Positions 1-14,297 of a DNA stretch of 64,000 bases are shown here, piece by piece; the first letter of the stretch is position 1, and each line of letters starts with the position of its first letter. Made by a program: the position numbers and the translations under genes. The notes beneath the pieces were generated by a model. It did no database searches, was not told the origin of the DNA, and saw only the letters and a list, made by a program, of their open reading frames with translations. This DNA comes from Paulinella micropora. Taxonomy: Eukaryota > Cercozoa > Imbricatea > Euglyphida. The stretch is from the NCBI GenBank assembly GCA_009731375.1, contig BJOX01000047.1:57956-121955 (forward strand), written 5' to 3'.

Positions 1-64
<64 letters not shown>
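1..64. repeat. (GATA)n
   Basis: A pure tetranucleotide array starts the window. Confidence 0.98.
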
Positions 65-68
<4 letters not shown>

Positions 69-202
69 TTCGGAAAGATAGATAGACAGCAACACGCATA
101 TGCGAGGCATGTCCAAAGGCGTGGTGGCCACCAACGAACCCCCTAGCCGCTATTGAGGTCAGAGTTGAACTACTTCTTTGTGATGCGATGACTTGTTTCC
201 AT

Positions 203-448
203 CACGGGAAAAAATCAAGACATTTGGGCCCGACCCGAATAGGGTGGTCACTTGACTGTGGAAAATGATCATGGCCTTGGGAACGGCACAACTCCATGGC
301 CTCGTGACCCATGGGGAAAAGAGCATTGTGCTGCCCATGGCCTTAAAAAAATTTGGTGGCTAGCACAATTGTCCACTGTCCCCACAGTCAAGTGACCACA
401 CATTCGGGCCGGGCCCAAAGGTCTTACTTTTCCCACTTTTTTCCCGTG
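203..448. mobile_element. Foldback/MITE-like inverted repeat
   Basis: Arms at 203-262 and 380-448 share CACGGGAAAAAA, TTTGGGCCCG, CCCGAAT and GGTCACTTGACTGTGG. The loop has further CATGGCC palindromes. No target duplication is obvious. Confidence 0.8.
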
Positions 449-508
449 GTGCTAATAAGTAAGGATGTCAGGACCACCAGCCATCTCTCAGGGTAGCCGA
501 GTTACACT

Positions 509-518
509 AGTAGTAGTG

Positions 519-582
<64 letters not shown>

Positions 583-593
583 TAGTGGTAGTA

Positions 594-626
<33 letters not shown>

Positions 627-648
627 GCACTAGTAGTAGTAGTAGCAC

Positions 649-702
<54 letters not shown>

Positions 703-703
703 C

Positions 704-762
<59 letters not shown>

Positions 763-789
763 CAGCAGTAGTAGTAGTAGCAGCAGCAC

Positions 790-839
<50 letters not shown>

Positions 840-852
840 CTAGTAGTAGTAG
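509..852. repeat. (AGT)n trinucleotide array
   Basis: AGT units with GGT and AGC variants. The poly-Val/poly-Thr frames over it are artefacts of the period. Confidence 0.97.
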
Positions 853-858
853 CGCTCA

Positions 859-936
859 TCAAGATGGAAGACCGCTACGTTGCCTACTCTCCATTTTATC
901 GCTCACATCAACCCGCAAGCGCGACAGGCGTTCATA
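859..936 (-). CDS. Putative terminal exon of an unidentified gene
   Basis: After an acceptor TTATCACTCCAG (minus strand) comes a 26-codon frame [20 protein letters not shown], then SGLPS and TGA. Codon-like composition in a repeat desert supports a real last exon. Candidate upstream exons (3836-3930, 4150-4210, 4605-4645) are uncertain in strand. I do not recognise the protein. Confidence 0.5.
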   Translation of the reverse strand, partial: YERLSRLRVDVSDKMESRQRSGLPS

Positions 937-944
937 CTGGAGTG

Positions 945-1796
<852 letters not shown>

Positions 1797-1918
1797 TCCT
1801 TCTGCCTAGCTAGCTGCGCATTTATCTATGACGTATGTACGTATTCCATGTATGTGCGTAGGTATGTATGTATGTGCATATATATCCCGACACATGCTTG
1901 AACCGAGCATTCCCATTG

Positions 1919-2102
1919 TCCTCTTCTTTCCTCTTCTCTCTTCTCCTCTCTTCTCTTCTCTCCTCTGCTCTCTCCTCTCCTCTCCTTTCCTCTCCTCTCC
2001 TCTCCTTTCCTCTCCTCTCCTCTCCTTTCCTCTCCTCTTCTCTCCTCTCCTCTCTTTTCTCTTCTCTTCTCTCCTCTTCTCTCCTCTCTTTCTCTTCTCT
2101 TC
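1919..2102. repeat. Pure polypyrimidine mirror-like tract
   Basis: About 180 bp of TCTCC/TTCTC units with almost no purines on the plus strand. It could form a triplex (H-DNA) in supercoiled DNA. Confidence 0.85.
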
Positions 2103-2200
2103 CGGCACACAATTTCAACATTTTTTCTTTCCGCCAATGTTGTGTGGATATTTATGTAATGCTTTGCATATATTTCATCAACACGTAATATTCTATGTAT

Positions 2201-2231
<31 letters not shown>

Positions 2232-3519
2232 GAAGGGGTGTCTAAAAATTAAGTGCCGGTTTTTCCATTCTCGCTCTCTCTGGGTAGAAGGCCGAGATAG
2301 CTGACTTTATTCCATGTGCATACACTACGGGCCATGTGTATCAATCCCTTACTGCACATACGCTACGCTTTACCTTTCTGCATCGAAATAGACTAAAATT
2401 TTGGGAAAGTGCGAATAAATTCTGGTACCTCAACCTCGTATTCCTTAATTTCTGCTCCAAGTGGACGCAGGCGAGGATACGTTTAAGGTCGCATATATCT
2501 TTCCATACGCTCTCTAATGCAAGCAACTATGGTCCTGATCTGTCTTGTTCGCGAGGTAAACAACCAAAAATAGTTAGCATTTTTTCTCACTAAGAAAGCA
2601 CCAGAATGGATGTCTTTTGGTTTTTCCCCGTTATAGTCTAGAAATAACAATCTCAAAGTTTACTATATTCCTTCAGTCTCTATGTGAGAACAGCCCACCG
2701 CGCATGGTTGGGACAGAAAGATCAAATCTGTCAGGTGGCGGGCTGTTGTGGGGTAGGTCACTCCTTGAGATTGGAGATCTTATATTTCTAAGCTGGAAAG
2801 GGCTCGGGGTCTGGGGGTTGGATCGCCCGCTGAGCAACGCAGGCTCACCTCGGAACATCCCTCCATAGGGACACCCCGAGACATTGCTGCTCTGGAGACA
2901 TCAAAGTTTAGGTACATCCCGTTAGCGAAGTCCCGAAATTTTTTCTGGGACATGACACACTTTTAATTTCTTTCTTTTTCCCAACAGTCTTTCAAAGGCC
3001 TGTGCATACAGGTATATCACACTATCACATGTCTCCTGCACTTTGTGCCTATGGAATAAAACCAGCTATCGCAGACCTCCTTTCATAGTGACTCCCTTTT
3101 TTTGCTCTGGGTTTGGGGGGGGGAAAAAAAATGCAAGGTCAATTTTTGAAACCTTCCGTCTTGGTTTTATAATAGAACAAGAGCTCGAGGCTCGGGGATG
3201 CTGCATGCTATGGAACGTCTTTGGGGCATGCTAGGACATTCCAACTTAAGTTGGTTCTGGGACATCCCTTTGTAAAGGACGACCAAATATGAAGGACATC
3301 CGATTTTCGGACACCCCACAACAAATTTTCAAGAATTTCCCTATTTTTCCCCCCTCTCCTTCTTTCGACGGGGTTGCAGGCCCCACGACAATAGGTCACA
3401 TAATGCTCATACACGAGGCCTATAGTGTATGCACATGGAATAAAGCCTGCTATCTCGGCCTTCTACCCAGAGAGAGCGAGAATAGAAAAACCGGCACTTA
3501 CTTTTTAGACACCCCTTTA
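2232..3519. mobile_element. Long-TIR DNA element, 1.29 kb, non-autonomous
   Basis: Inverted repeats of about 110-115 bp start AAGGGGTGTCTAAAAA and run through AAGTGCCGGTTTTT and CTCGCTCTCTCTGGGTAGAA. They lie at 2232-2345 and about 3404-3519, inside TA repeats (a TA target is likely). The GTGTC..AAAAGT..G..CC pattern resembles Tc1/mariner termini. No transposase is readable. A degraded internal copy of the TIR (TGCCTATGGAATAAAACCAG) lies near 3046-3090, and GGACATCC-like motifs recur from 2850 to 3310. Confidence 0.85.
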
Positions 3520-5191
<1,672 letters not shown>

Positions 5192-5327
5192 ATGAGATGT
5201 CGCAAAGGAATGTAGTCCTTGCAAAGGAACGCAGTTTCACATCAAACAATAATTTGTGTACTGTGCATGTGTCCGGGATGGGAATCACGGGTAGACTGTG
5301 TTCTGGAAAAAGAAGAGGAGGAAGGAC
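5192..5327 (-). mobile_element. R2-type LINE 3' tail (copy A1)
   Basis: This is the last 130 bp or so of the LINE 3' UTR, joined to GATA at its 3' end and lost into a gap at its 5' side. Confidence 0.85.
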
Positions 5328-5346
5328 NNNNNNNNNNAAGAGAGAG

Positions 5347-5420
<74 letters not shown>

Positions 5421-5889
5421 GATATCGACTAATGTCAGAAAAAAGGAGCTTCTGATTTCGTCAACCAAGGAAGTCTGTGGGTAAAGTATTAACCCGATGC
5501 CAAGCTAAGCCGTGATGTTTGCACGGAAGGGACTGATACAGGCGATACCAAAGCTCCCTAGTACCAGGCGGGGCCGGGCTCGTTCCATAAGCGCCCCTTG
5601 CAGAACGAGCTCCCACCTCCATTACAGAGGACCCAANNNNNNNNNNCAGTAAGCAGATGGAGTTTCGAGACTGTTCGACAGTATAAACCGACAGAGCACT
5701 GTGGGTTTTATTCCGGGCTCAACAAGCGAGAAAGGGCACCCTGAGGGAACAGGATTGTGCTTCCCGTCGCTATTTCGGCATGTGACTTGACTNNNNNNNN
5801 NNTTTCGGCATGTGACTTATAGGCGTATGGCTAGGCACACATAAGGCACCCCACCACGGGTCCAGCACACCCACACCATCCCCTAATTC
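5421..5889 (-). repeat. Family B repeat (B1)
   Basis: A nearly full unit, interrupted by two 10-N gaps, lies between two GATA arrays. The 3' end lacks the usual GATGA, showing GGATATCGAC instead. Confidence 0.85.
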
Positions 5890-5951
<62 letters not shown>

Positions 5952-5968
5952 GTAGGTAGGTAGGTAGG

Positions 5969-6005
<37 letters not shown>

Positions 6006-6034
6006 TGATTGATAGATTGATAGATTGATAGACT

Positions 6035-6111
<77 letters not shown>

Positions 6112-6133
6112 TTAGATAGATAGATAGATAGAT
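5890..6133. repeat. (GATA)n after family B copy B1
   Basis: GATA with GGTA and GATT variants. It ends at unique AT-rich sequence in which I see no gene. Confidence 0.95.
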
Positions 6134-6204
6134 GTACGTATTTCAACACATCATTACGAACAAAAAAAACTCTGTACGGAGTATGAAAAGTTCATAGGTC
6201 TTAT

Positions 6205-6450
6205 GTCTAAACAATGTATCTCATCCTTTATTTAACTTCACATATGTACTTGTTTATTTGACTTCATGTATGTATTTCTTTATTCATTAATTTACTTACT
6301 TGTGTTTTGACTTATTTGCTTTTTTTTCATATGTCTAAACTATGTATCTCATCCTTTATTTAACTTCACATATGTACTTGTTTATTTGACTTCATGTATG
6401 TATTTCTTTATTCATTTATTTACTTACTTGTGTTTTTACTTATTTACTTT
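6205..6450. repeat. Two-copy tandem duplication, period about 125 bp
   Basis: ATGTCTAAAC.ATGTATCTCATC through TTTACTTACTTGTGTTT occurs twice with few differences. It is AT-rich and non-coding. Confidence 0.85.
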
Positions 6451-6539
6451 TTTTGAGTCATTTACTTTTGTCTCTTCTTGATGTACTCTACTTATGTATT
6501 AACTAAATTTGTTAACTACTTTTCTGTTTTTTGTAGGTG

Positions 6540-6760
6540 GAATACAGTGAAGTCAGCAATGCCAAAAAAGCGTAAGCGAAAAGCTTCACCACAAGGAAAA
6601 GGGAATATATGTTTCTCGATCGAGCAAGAATTCCACGCTTTCTGCGGCGAGGCGAGCCGGCCCAGGCGAGCCCGCAGACAGCGCGGAGTTCTCGCGATGC
6701 TTTTTTTTTTTTTTTTTTTTTTTTTCCCGGTCACCTAACCACATTTTGAGGAGGTGCAGA
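6540..6760. mobile_element. Diverged foldback element (copy 1) with basic peptide
   Basis: In inverse orientation it keeps the GGTCACCTAACCACATTTTGAGGAG end, the T-run and the GAGCCGGCCCAGGCGAGC centre. Just left of it, MPKKRKRKASPQGKG could be coding (nuclear-localisation-like), after an acceptor-like TTTTTTGTAG at 6527-6536. I cannot assign it to a gene. Confidence 0.55.
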
Positions 6761-6815
6761 GAAAACAATTTTCTTAGCCACGCGTGTATATATGTACATA
6801 ACATTCAGTCATTAC

Positions 6816-6870
<55 letters not shown>

Positions 6871-6882
6871 TATTATTATTAC

Positions 6883-6945
<63 letters not shown>

Positions 6946-7053
6946 GGACACCGTGATAGCCCAGTGGTCAAGTTCTACCATCTGGGCCCTGTCGCCAGTT
7001 CGATTCCCGTCGGTGCCACCAGTATTTTCATTGAACATACCGGTCCGTCTGGA
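6946..7053 (+). mobile_element. tRNA-derived SINE head, body in a gap
   Basis: This is the same tRNA-like head as at 60019, again directly after (TTA)n. It continues to GTCCGTCTGGA before the 7054-7754 gap. Confidence 0.82.
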
Positions 7054-7754
7054 NNNNNNNNNNNNNNNNNNNNNNNNNNNNNNNNNNNNNNNNNNNNNNN
7101 NNNNNNNNNNNNNNNNNNNNNNNNNNNNNNNNNNNNNNNNNNNNNNNNNNNNNNNNNNNNNNNNNNNNNNNNNNNNNNNNNNNNNNNNNNNNNNNNNNNN
7201 NNNNNNNNNNNNNNNNNNNNNNNNNNNNNNNNNNNNNNNNNNNNNNNNNNNNNNNNNNNNNNNNNNNNNNNNNNNNNNNNNNNNNNNNNNNNNNNNNNNN
7301 NNNNNNNNNNNNNNNNNNNNNNNNNNNNNNNNNNNNNNNNNNNNNNNNNNNNNNNNNNNNNNNNNNNNNNNNNNNNNNNNNNNNNNNNNNNNNNNNNNNN
7401 NNNNNNNNNNNNNNNNNNNNNNNNNNNNNNNNNNNNNNNNNNNNNNNNNNNNNNNNNNNNNNNNNNNNNNNNNNNNNNNNNNNNNNNNNNNNNNNNNNNN
7501 NNNNNNNNNNNNNNNNNNNNNNNNNNNNNNNNNNNNNNNNNNNNNNNNNNNNNNNNNNNNNNNNNNNNNNNNNNNNNNNNNNNNNNNNNNNNNNNNNNNN
7601 NNNNNNNNNNNNNNNNNNNNNNNNNNNNNNNNNNNNNNNNNNNNNNNNNNNNNNNNNNNNNNNNNNNNNNNNNNNNNNNNNNNNNNNNNNNNNNNNNNNN
7701 NNNNNNNNNNNNNNNNNNNNNNNNNNNNNNNNNNNNNNNNNNNNNNNNNNNNNN
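7054..7754. other. Assembly gaps
   Basis: Ns also occupy 21678-21952, 23037-23793, 30823-31195, 38923-39545, 41944-42284, 45334-46308, 46877-46945, 50824-50891, 54659-55147 and 60509-61346, plus several 10-N joins of unknown length. Most abut simple repeats. The gaps at 30823 and 45334 probably hide exons. Confidence 0.98.
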
Positions 7755-7761
7755 GGATGGT

Positions 7762-7790
<29 letters not shown>

Positions 7791-7795
<5 letters not shown>

Positions 7796-7883
7796 CTACG
7801 CCAACCACCGCGCTGCCGACCCCGCCTCGCCGCGCTGTCGCGCTGCGAGGCGGGGTCAGCAGCGCGGGGTTGGTGTAGGGTGC
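7791..7883. repeat. GC-rich hairpin
   Basis: Two arms of about 41 bp (GGCACCTACGCCAACC .. GACCCCGCCTCGC and its complement) surround a short loop next to a poly-G run and the 7054-7754 gap. It could be a terminal palindrome of a lost element. Confidence 0.75.
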
Positions 7884-9348
7884 CCCTTTGCAGTTTACAA
7901 CACTTAATTTTAAACCAACACTATAGTTTTTAACAATAATGACTTTCACTAGTACTGTAAATAAACAGAAAGTATCACTGATGTATTAATATTTCATTAT
8001 TTCTTCGCAGTCTTTGGATATCAGACTGAGCACCTTAACGACCGGCCAAAACCTTTACCGTTGATAATTCACTCTTTTTGCGGTTCATGAGATTCTCCTC
8101 TGCACGACGTTTCGGGTGACTTCACTAACTAGTTTTCGATTCCGTTCAGAAATGATTTCAAACGATTAAGTCAAAGATCTTTTTAGAAAATATTAATAAT
8201 TGCCTTTCAAGTTTCCCACTCAGAATTACCTTTCCCCCCGATTTCCAGTGAAACTTTCACGCGTTGCGGTAAATCATAAGTTTGTGGACTGCTAGTGTTT
8301 GAAGTGCTCAATGTTGTGATTCCTCAGGAGCCGGACATTCATGAGGAAACAGATCCGGACTCCCGAGGAAGCTCTCAACCGACTATATTTACCCGAATCT
8401 ACCCATATTAACCACTGTTCCCGTATAAGACGAGGGGGGGGGGGGGGGNNNNNNNNNNTGCCCGACGATCTTTTCTTATAACCCTATACACAGTGATGTA
8501 TAGATGAGCCAGTGTAATGATCTAGTCAAGATAATATATATATGGTTATGAGTGACCAGTTTTTATATATATACTTTGAGCCGGTTGAAAACGATAATAT
8601 TAAGACCGTGGCAAGTAACCGGTACTACTTTTTACACCTGATAATATTACTGACGACATTCAAGAGAAAAAAAAATAATAGTTTTTCGATTTTGGTTGGA
8701 ATTTTAATTTTGTGTCAGTTTTTCATTTTTGTGTCGAAAATTCAAATTTTCCAATTTAACGGTAACATTTCGCGAAAATTTACGATATTTTGCGGACGCC
8801 GAATATAGCAGTTAATTTGAAAAATTCAAATTTCCAACCAAAATGGAAATTCCAACCAAAATTAAAATTCCAACCAAAATCGAAAAACTATTTTTTTTTC
8901 TCTTGAATGTCGTCCAGTAATATTAAATTATCGTTAGGGCGGCTGACATTGGGAAATCGTCGTGCTCTCTGTTTCTCTGCTTTTTGTTGCTTGGCTCTGA
9001 CAGTCTCCTACATTCAACTTTCCCACCGGCCATCACTGGTTTCCTTTCTTTTGCCATCGCAGAGGAAAATTAGGTTATTCTCAGAGTATTTGGATTGAGT
9101 GGATTTAGACCCCGCCTTGCATTAAATAATGATCGGTGCCTGGTAACTGAGGAGGAAGAGTCTAATTCCGACTCAGCCGGGGCCGTTGTGACACTGGCCA
9201 TTGTCCAATCAATGCATTGGTGCGTATTCAACTTTTTTTTCTTTTTTTTCCAAAGTTTTTTTTTTTTTTTTTTTTTTCACTTCAAGAGTCGGATGATAAT
9301 TCGAGTCTCTTTTTGTATTAGTATATCTCTTGATACCTCTTCGGGGCC
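7884..9348. other. AT-rich sequence without a recognisable gene
   Basis: Apart from the foldback element at 8642-8925, a poly-G/10-N spot near 8437-8458 and T-runs near 9231-9277, this stretch shows no convincing exon or repeat. Confidence 0.6.
8642..8925. mobile_element. AT-rich foldback MITE
   Basis: Arms of about 70-80 bp begin TAATATTACTG-ACGACATTCAA and continue through the A-rich stretch to GATTTTGGTTGGAATTTTAA. The right arm adds tandem TTCCAACCAAAAT units. Confidence 0.85.
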
Positions 9349-9353
9349 ATTTA

Positions 9354-9628
9354 CTTTGGGAAGCTACCCATCGACACTGGAACCTTTACCGACCCCTTTC
9401 AGGATCTATCCGGGCTACCTAGCAAGACTATCACGCAGTATGGAAACGCACTTTAATAACTCGTATAAATAAAAGAACTGACTCTTTGACTTCCACGTCA
9501 CAAACTGACTAACTTAGGTACTGGTCTGTCGCATTTTCAGTTAACATTGGTATTAATGACTGTCCGTCCTATTGACAAATCAACTATCCAAGTAACGGTG
9601 AATTATATTGAAATAGCTACGACTAACG
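9354..9628 (-). repeat. 3' LTR of the Copia element
   Basis: This 275 bp is colinear with 16795-17087 apart from small indels. It is preceded on the element strand by the purine tract at 9629-9637. Confidence 0.9.
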
Positions 9629-9637
9629 CTCCCCCTT
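9629..9637 (-). promoter_or_regulatory. Polypurine tract
   Basis: AAGGGGGAG on the element strand abuts the 3' LTR exactly, where plus-strand priming would occur. Confidence 0.85.
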
Positions 9638-10145
9638 AGTTATTGTCAATATCATAACTACCGTCATAAGTGTCTTATCGTTCTTAAGCAAATAAAAAAT
9701 TTGCGAGCGCTTCCCGTAAGGGGCATCAAAAGTCACGAAAAATTATATAAATATAGTAGAGGTGCGAGGAAACAAGTGGAAAGAAAGAAAAGCGAGCTGT
9801 ATGCGATAAAATGAAGTTGTCCCACGTCCTTCGCCACCTGCCACCGAAAATGTCTGGTGATCCCGCCACCGGCCACCGAAAATGTCTGGTGATCCCGCCA
9901 CCGGCCACCCCGTGTCCCGAAACGTCACTGCGCTCACGCCCCAGCGGCCACGATCCACGGTCCGATTGCCAGCGGCCTCGATCCTACGATCCAATCTCCA
10001 ACGTTAACGCGCCTCCAGCTCAACACCTATAGAAATATCACTCGCACGGCAAGGAGAAACAAGACACAAAACAAAAGTGAAACACCCATAATCATTCCGG
10101 GGTACCCGCAATGTCAACCGTAAATTTGTTGAGCAAATAATGAAA

Positions 10146-10700
10146 CTACTCGCGCGGTAACGGTTTTGTAAGTAGATCACCTATTTGATTTTTAGTTCCT
10201 ACCTTTATAAACTTAATCTCTCCATCTCTCTGAAGGTGATGAATGAAGTGTAATTCGGGAGGCAAATGTTTGGTGCGGAGTCCGGATAATCCTCTCTCAC
10301 CCGCGGGAATTGTTTGCGAGTTATCCTCGAAAATTTCAACTGCACCGTTTCGCGGAATTCCGAGTTCCTGTCTGACATGACCTATTGCTAGTCCTTTTCT
10401 TATGCATTCAGCAGCAGCGTAAATTTCCGCGTCATTTGAACTAAGAGCTATTCTACTTTGTCTTTTTGAAAGCCATCCTATCGGGTCTCCTCCCCACAAG
10501 ATTATATAACCCGTGCGAGACTTACCCGTTTTTAAACAGACTTTATGAGCGGCATCAGGCCACAATCTGACCTTAGGGTAGGTCATACCCTCTTGAACGG
10601 ATTTTGGCCCGTGAAATACTAAACCGCGAAAGGACTTGATTAAATAGCGTATAATTCTGCCTAACATAGCATAAGTTACTCCTTTATCTATGGTTTGCAT
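10146..10700 (-). pseudogene. Copia RNase H domain
   Basis: Catalytic residues are visible in LWPDAAHK, SSNDAEIYAAAEC and EDNSQTI. The typical Copia ending TKHLPPELHFIHHLQ..GDLLTKPL follows. The stop comes 0.5 kb before the 3' LTR. The intervening 9638-10145 is non-coding and contains a two-copy repeat of about 36 bp at 9845-9910. Confidence 0.93.
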
Positions 10701-10919
10701 GACGCTTGCAGCGAAGAGCTTGTTCGATATCTGGTTTTGTCATTTTGGCTAAATAAAGCAAACGCCTACTATACTCGGAATAGACATTTTACGCAAAGCA
10801 GCATCTTCCGACATTGCTTCCGGTGTTTGGTCTACCGCAGGGGTACTGACCGGACGAGAATTTGCGTATCCTGTCTCACGTAAAATTTGCAACTGGTACT
10901 TTCTCTGGTGCAAAACGAT

Positions 10920-12008
10920 TCAGCCTTTCTCATGCACTATCTCTATACCTTTGAATTCTTTTGCGACTCCTAGCCTTTTTAGTGGGTAGTACCGTTCTAA
11001 CGCAGATGCGAATTTATCATAAGCTTCTTTGCTAGGTGTGGAAAATATCACATCATCCACGTGAAATGCTCCCATTATAGCTTCTTTTATAGGTTTGTCT
11101 TTCTCTACGAACATGTATAAGTCAGAGTCTAACAACCTAAATCCTAGCTTTACTAACTTAGGGGCTAGTATGTCATGCCACCTTCTACCTGCCTGGGGCG
11201 CACCATACAACGCTCCATCAACACGCAATATCATCCCCTCTTTGCCCTCTCTATCCATTCTATCCATTGCATCAGGTGGGTAGGCAAATACCGGATCTTG
11301 CATGCGGGCATTTAAGTAAGCATTTTTGAAATCGATTCCGTACAGCTTATTACCATGCCAGGCAGTTAGTTTGGCAAGCATGAGCAGTGAGCGATGTGAG
11401 GCACGAGGAACAAACAATTGGTTAGGGTTAAAACTAACTCCTGGCTCTAACTTGTCTCCTCTTAAAGCTAATCTAGACTGAACAAACTTCCTTCCGTTCT
11501 CGTCCATCTTTACTTTGTGAACCTATGTGAGCCTAACTATTTTGCTAACACCAGCCTTTTTGGCTTCGCTATAGTTCACCCAGGTGTATGTCTTAAAGTC
11601 CTTAAGAGATTGTATCTCTTTCTTCATGCCCTCTAATAACTCTTTCGCTGTCAATCCCTGCTCTGCTATCTCTTTAGGCACACGAATCTTAAAATAAAGC
11701 AAAAGCTCACTTGGTTCATTCATGCATCTATCATAACATAAAATAGCACTCTCCAACTCTCCAGCAGGCAATACGGACTCTCCCTCACTTACCTTGTACT
11801 TATTGATCTCAGAATCTAGCATCTTCTCTAGTCTGTCCTCAAATTGAACAAAGTGAGATGGCTTAGGTTGTTTTCTAACTTTTGACCTCTCTTTGGGGGT
11901 ACACTTCTGCTTCACTATGCCTGTGCGCACTTTACTGTCCCCGCCCTCTCCGTATGTCTTCTCTGCCCACTCGTCTCCCCACTCTCTTGCAAGAACTCTC
12001 ACTCTCAC
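10920..12008 (-). pseudogene. Copia reverse transcriptase, broken
   Basis: It contains GIDFKNAYLNA (first catalytic Asp), LYGAPQAGRRWHD and FHVDDVIF (the YVDD-box equivalent). A stop/frameshift near 11508-11522 separates the finger region from the palm. The connection to RNase H (10700-10920) is also broken. Confidence 0.93.
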
Positions 12009-12049
12009 TCCCTCTAGTTCCTGAACCTCAACTACTTTTTCTTTTCGTT

Positions 12050-13500
12050 TTAGTTCACTAATAAATGCGGTCGTGATGGTGGTTGTTGTGCTTGTGGTGG
12101 TTGTTGTTGTGCCTGTCGTCTTATTCGTTTTCCTTCTTGAACTATGTTTGCTTCTGCGATCTTGTCACTCTGCTCCCATGATCTTCCTTTACTCGGCTGC
12201 TCACTCTCTTCATATGCTCTTCTCTCATGTTGTGCTTGAGGGTCAGATGCATCTGTGAGTGCGTGTGCATGTCCTAGTCCTGTGTTGGTTGTCTGTGGGG
12301 TTGTGTCGGTGGGATGGGGTGCAGCTGTTGGTGTGGTGTCGATGTCCTGTGTTGAAAAGCTATCTTGTGTTTGTGTGTGTTTGTGATCTATGCTGACTCC
12401 CCCTGTGTCCCCTCCATACTGCCCCTGTCCTTGTTGACTATCTGACTGACTAACATCATTGACATGGTCATATGTGTCGTCATCGTCATGAGTCTGTGTC
12501 GTGTCCTCTTGTGTGTGGGTGGTGGTGACTGTGGTGGTGGTGGGTGTGGAATGTGTTTGTTCAACATCGACATCCTTACTCTCACTCTCCCCCTCAGCTA
12601 CATCCTCATCCCACTTGACTGTTCTCTCTGGATGTGCTTCCTTCCCTATCACGTACGGGTTAAGCCGCACGTTTCTAACTCCTGTTATCACTTTTCTACC
12701 ATCCCACACTCTATACAACTCTCTAAATAAGTCATACCCTACTAGCATAACTTTCTTTCCTCTAAACTGTCCCTTTCTACCTTTGCCTGTATACATTACC
12801 CTCATGCAACCTATCGGTCTAAGGTGTCTTAAAAACGGTTTCCTTCCCAATAACTGCTCAAATGGGGACATCCCCTTCCTAGGCCCTTGGGTGGCAGGCA
12901 AAATGTTATGTGAGTGGTTGCCGAATGCTCCATCTCTGCCCAGAAAGAAATGGGCAGGTGGGCATGGTAACGCATGGCTCTTGCGGCCCCAGCCGTAATG
13001 TCATTGGCTTTTTCAGCGATAGGGTTGCCATCCTTGTCCCCCGTCGCTGAAGTTTTCCAAATAAACTGACTAGGCTTCCGCCACTCAATCACTTCTTTCG
13101 GGACATCAAACTCCTGATCACATCTAATTTCTTGTACTTTGTTTCCTGTCTGTCTCTCATAAATTGCTACCGCCTGCTTAATGCAGTCAGTAAATTCGTT
13201 CTTATGCGCAAGATAATAATCCTTAATAAACAACGAGTAATCGTCCGTAACCGAAAATTTGTGTCTCTTACCGTGTATTGACCGTGCTGACCACGTTCCG
13301 GGGTCTATGTAATACTACTCCTGGCTTACTAGCTCTCTCTATCTTATTAACTTTAAACCTAGGCAACTGCTTCGCCTTACCTATCATACAAGATTCACAA
13401 AACTCTACTTTTTTCTCATCTCCTACTAGCTGCCTAATGCATTTGCCAGAGCTCTCATCTTCTTAATGCTATAGTGTCCACATGCATAATGGAACAATTC
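12050..13500 (-). pseudogene. Copia integrase, frame-broken
   Basis: An HHCC zinc domain lies at about 13290-13500 (ACGHYSIKK .. CESCMIGK). The catalytic core at 12829-13260 has TDDYSLF (first Asp), RCDQEFD (second Asp) and IAEKAN (Glu). The C-terminal GKGRKGQFRGKKVMLVGY segment continues in another frame (12050-12901), followed by a low-complexity Thr/His/Asp linker. At least two breaks separate the parts. Confidence 0.88.
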
Positions 13501-13622
13501 TATATCTACCTATCTAATCGCACCAGGCTTGCAGGGATAAGACGCATACAGCGTTACCTCCCCTGTTTTGCCCTCTGCCTGTCTACGCTCCTGTCTTTCT
13601 CTCTTGGGGTTTCCCTCCCCTT

Positions 13623-14297
13623 TTACCCCACCACACCCCTATTCTCATTCTGTGGGGGTTCATAACGCTCATTGATGTCTAATGGGGTGCCAAATTCATT
13701 GTCCCACCTATAAAGGAGGGTCGACATGAGCCTACCTCTGACAAGTACGTCTTTCTCCTGTAATCTTATGGGGTGTCTCAGTATGACCAACTGTCCATTT
13801 TGATGGATGATAGACCGGTGATGGGTATAATCCATCCTGCCGGTTGAAGCGATATTTACGGGTAACCTGGCGTCAAGGAGCATAGGCCTTGACACTGTAA
13901 TTGGTCTGCCGTGTCCATTGATGCGCGTCACTCTCGCCGTCCCCTCCTGTCCTATCTCACACTCTCCATTACCTGTAATTAGCTTGACAGGGGGTACGGA
14001 CTTGATGTCGTGTGATATTTCAGGGTTGCATGCAATGTTTCGGGACGACCCGCTATCCTGAACTATCGTGCTCTTTCTGTCTCGCCCACCTTCCCCATCT
14101 AACACTAGTGCATAGTTCTGTTTGCTGTTCTTGTGTTGTGATGGTGCTGGTGGCTGTGAGGTGTTGCTGTTTTGGGTCGGTGTTGGTGGGGATAGTGTTG
14201 TGCGTGCTGCGTGTGCTATATACATTCCCTCTATCGCTCTCACCACATCTGTCAAGAACTCATCTAGCACTAACTTCCCTTCACTCACTCGCTTCAC
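13623..14297 (-). pseudogene. Copia protease region
   Basis: It holds the aspartic protease motif DSGSSRNIAC after a Ser/Pro/Gln-rich spacer, followed by conserved strand residues (LITGNGECEIGQEG). The 14.3-15.45 kb stretch before it holds broken Gag-pol linker sequence rich in Thr/Gln/acidic residues that I cannot assign. Confidence 0.8.

Noticed and set aside
6946-7053. Functional tRNA gene
   Set aside because: A and B boxes are present but the acceptor stem has an extra base, the anticodon arm does not fold cleanly, and an identical copy with a SINE-like tail exists at 60019.
8542-9098. Small frames in the AT-rich region
   Set aside because: They overlap the inverted-repeat element or low-complexity sequence and lack splice signals or family resemblance.
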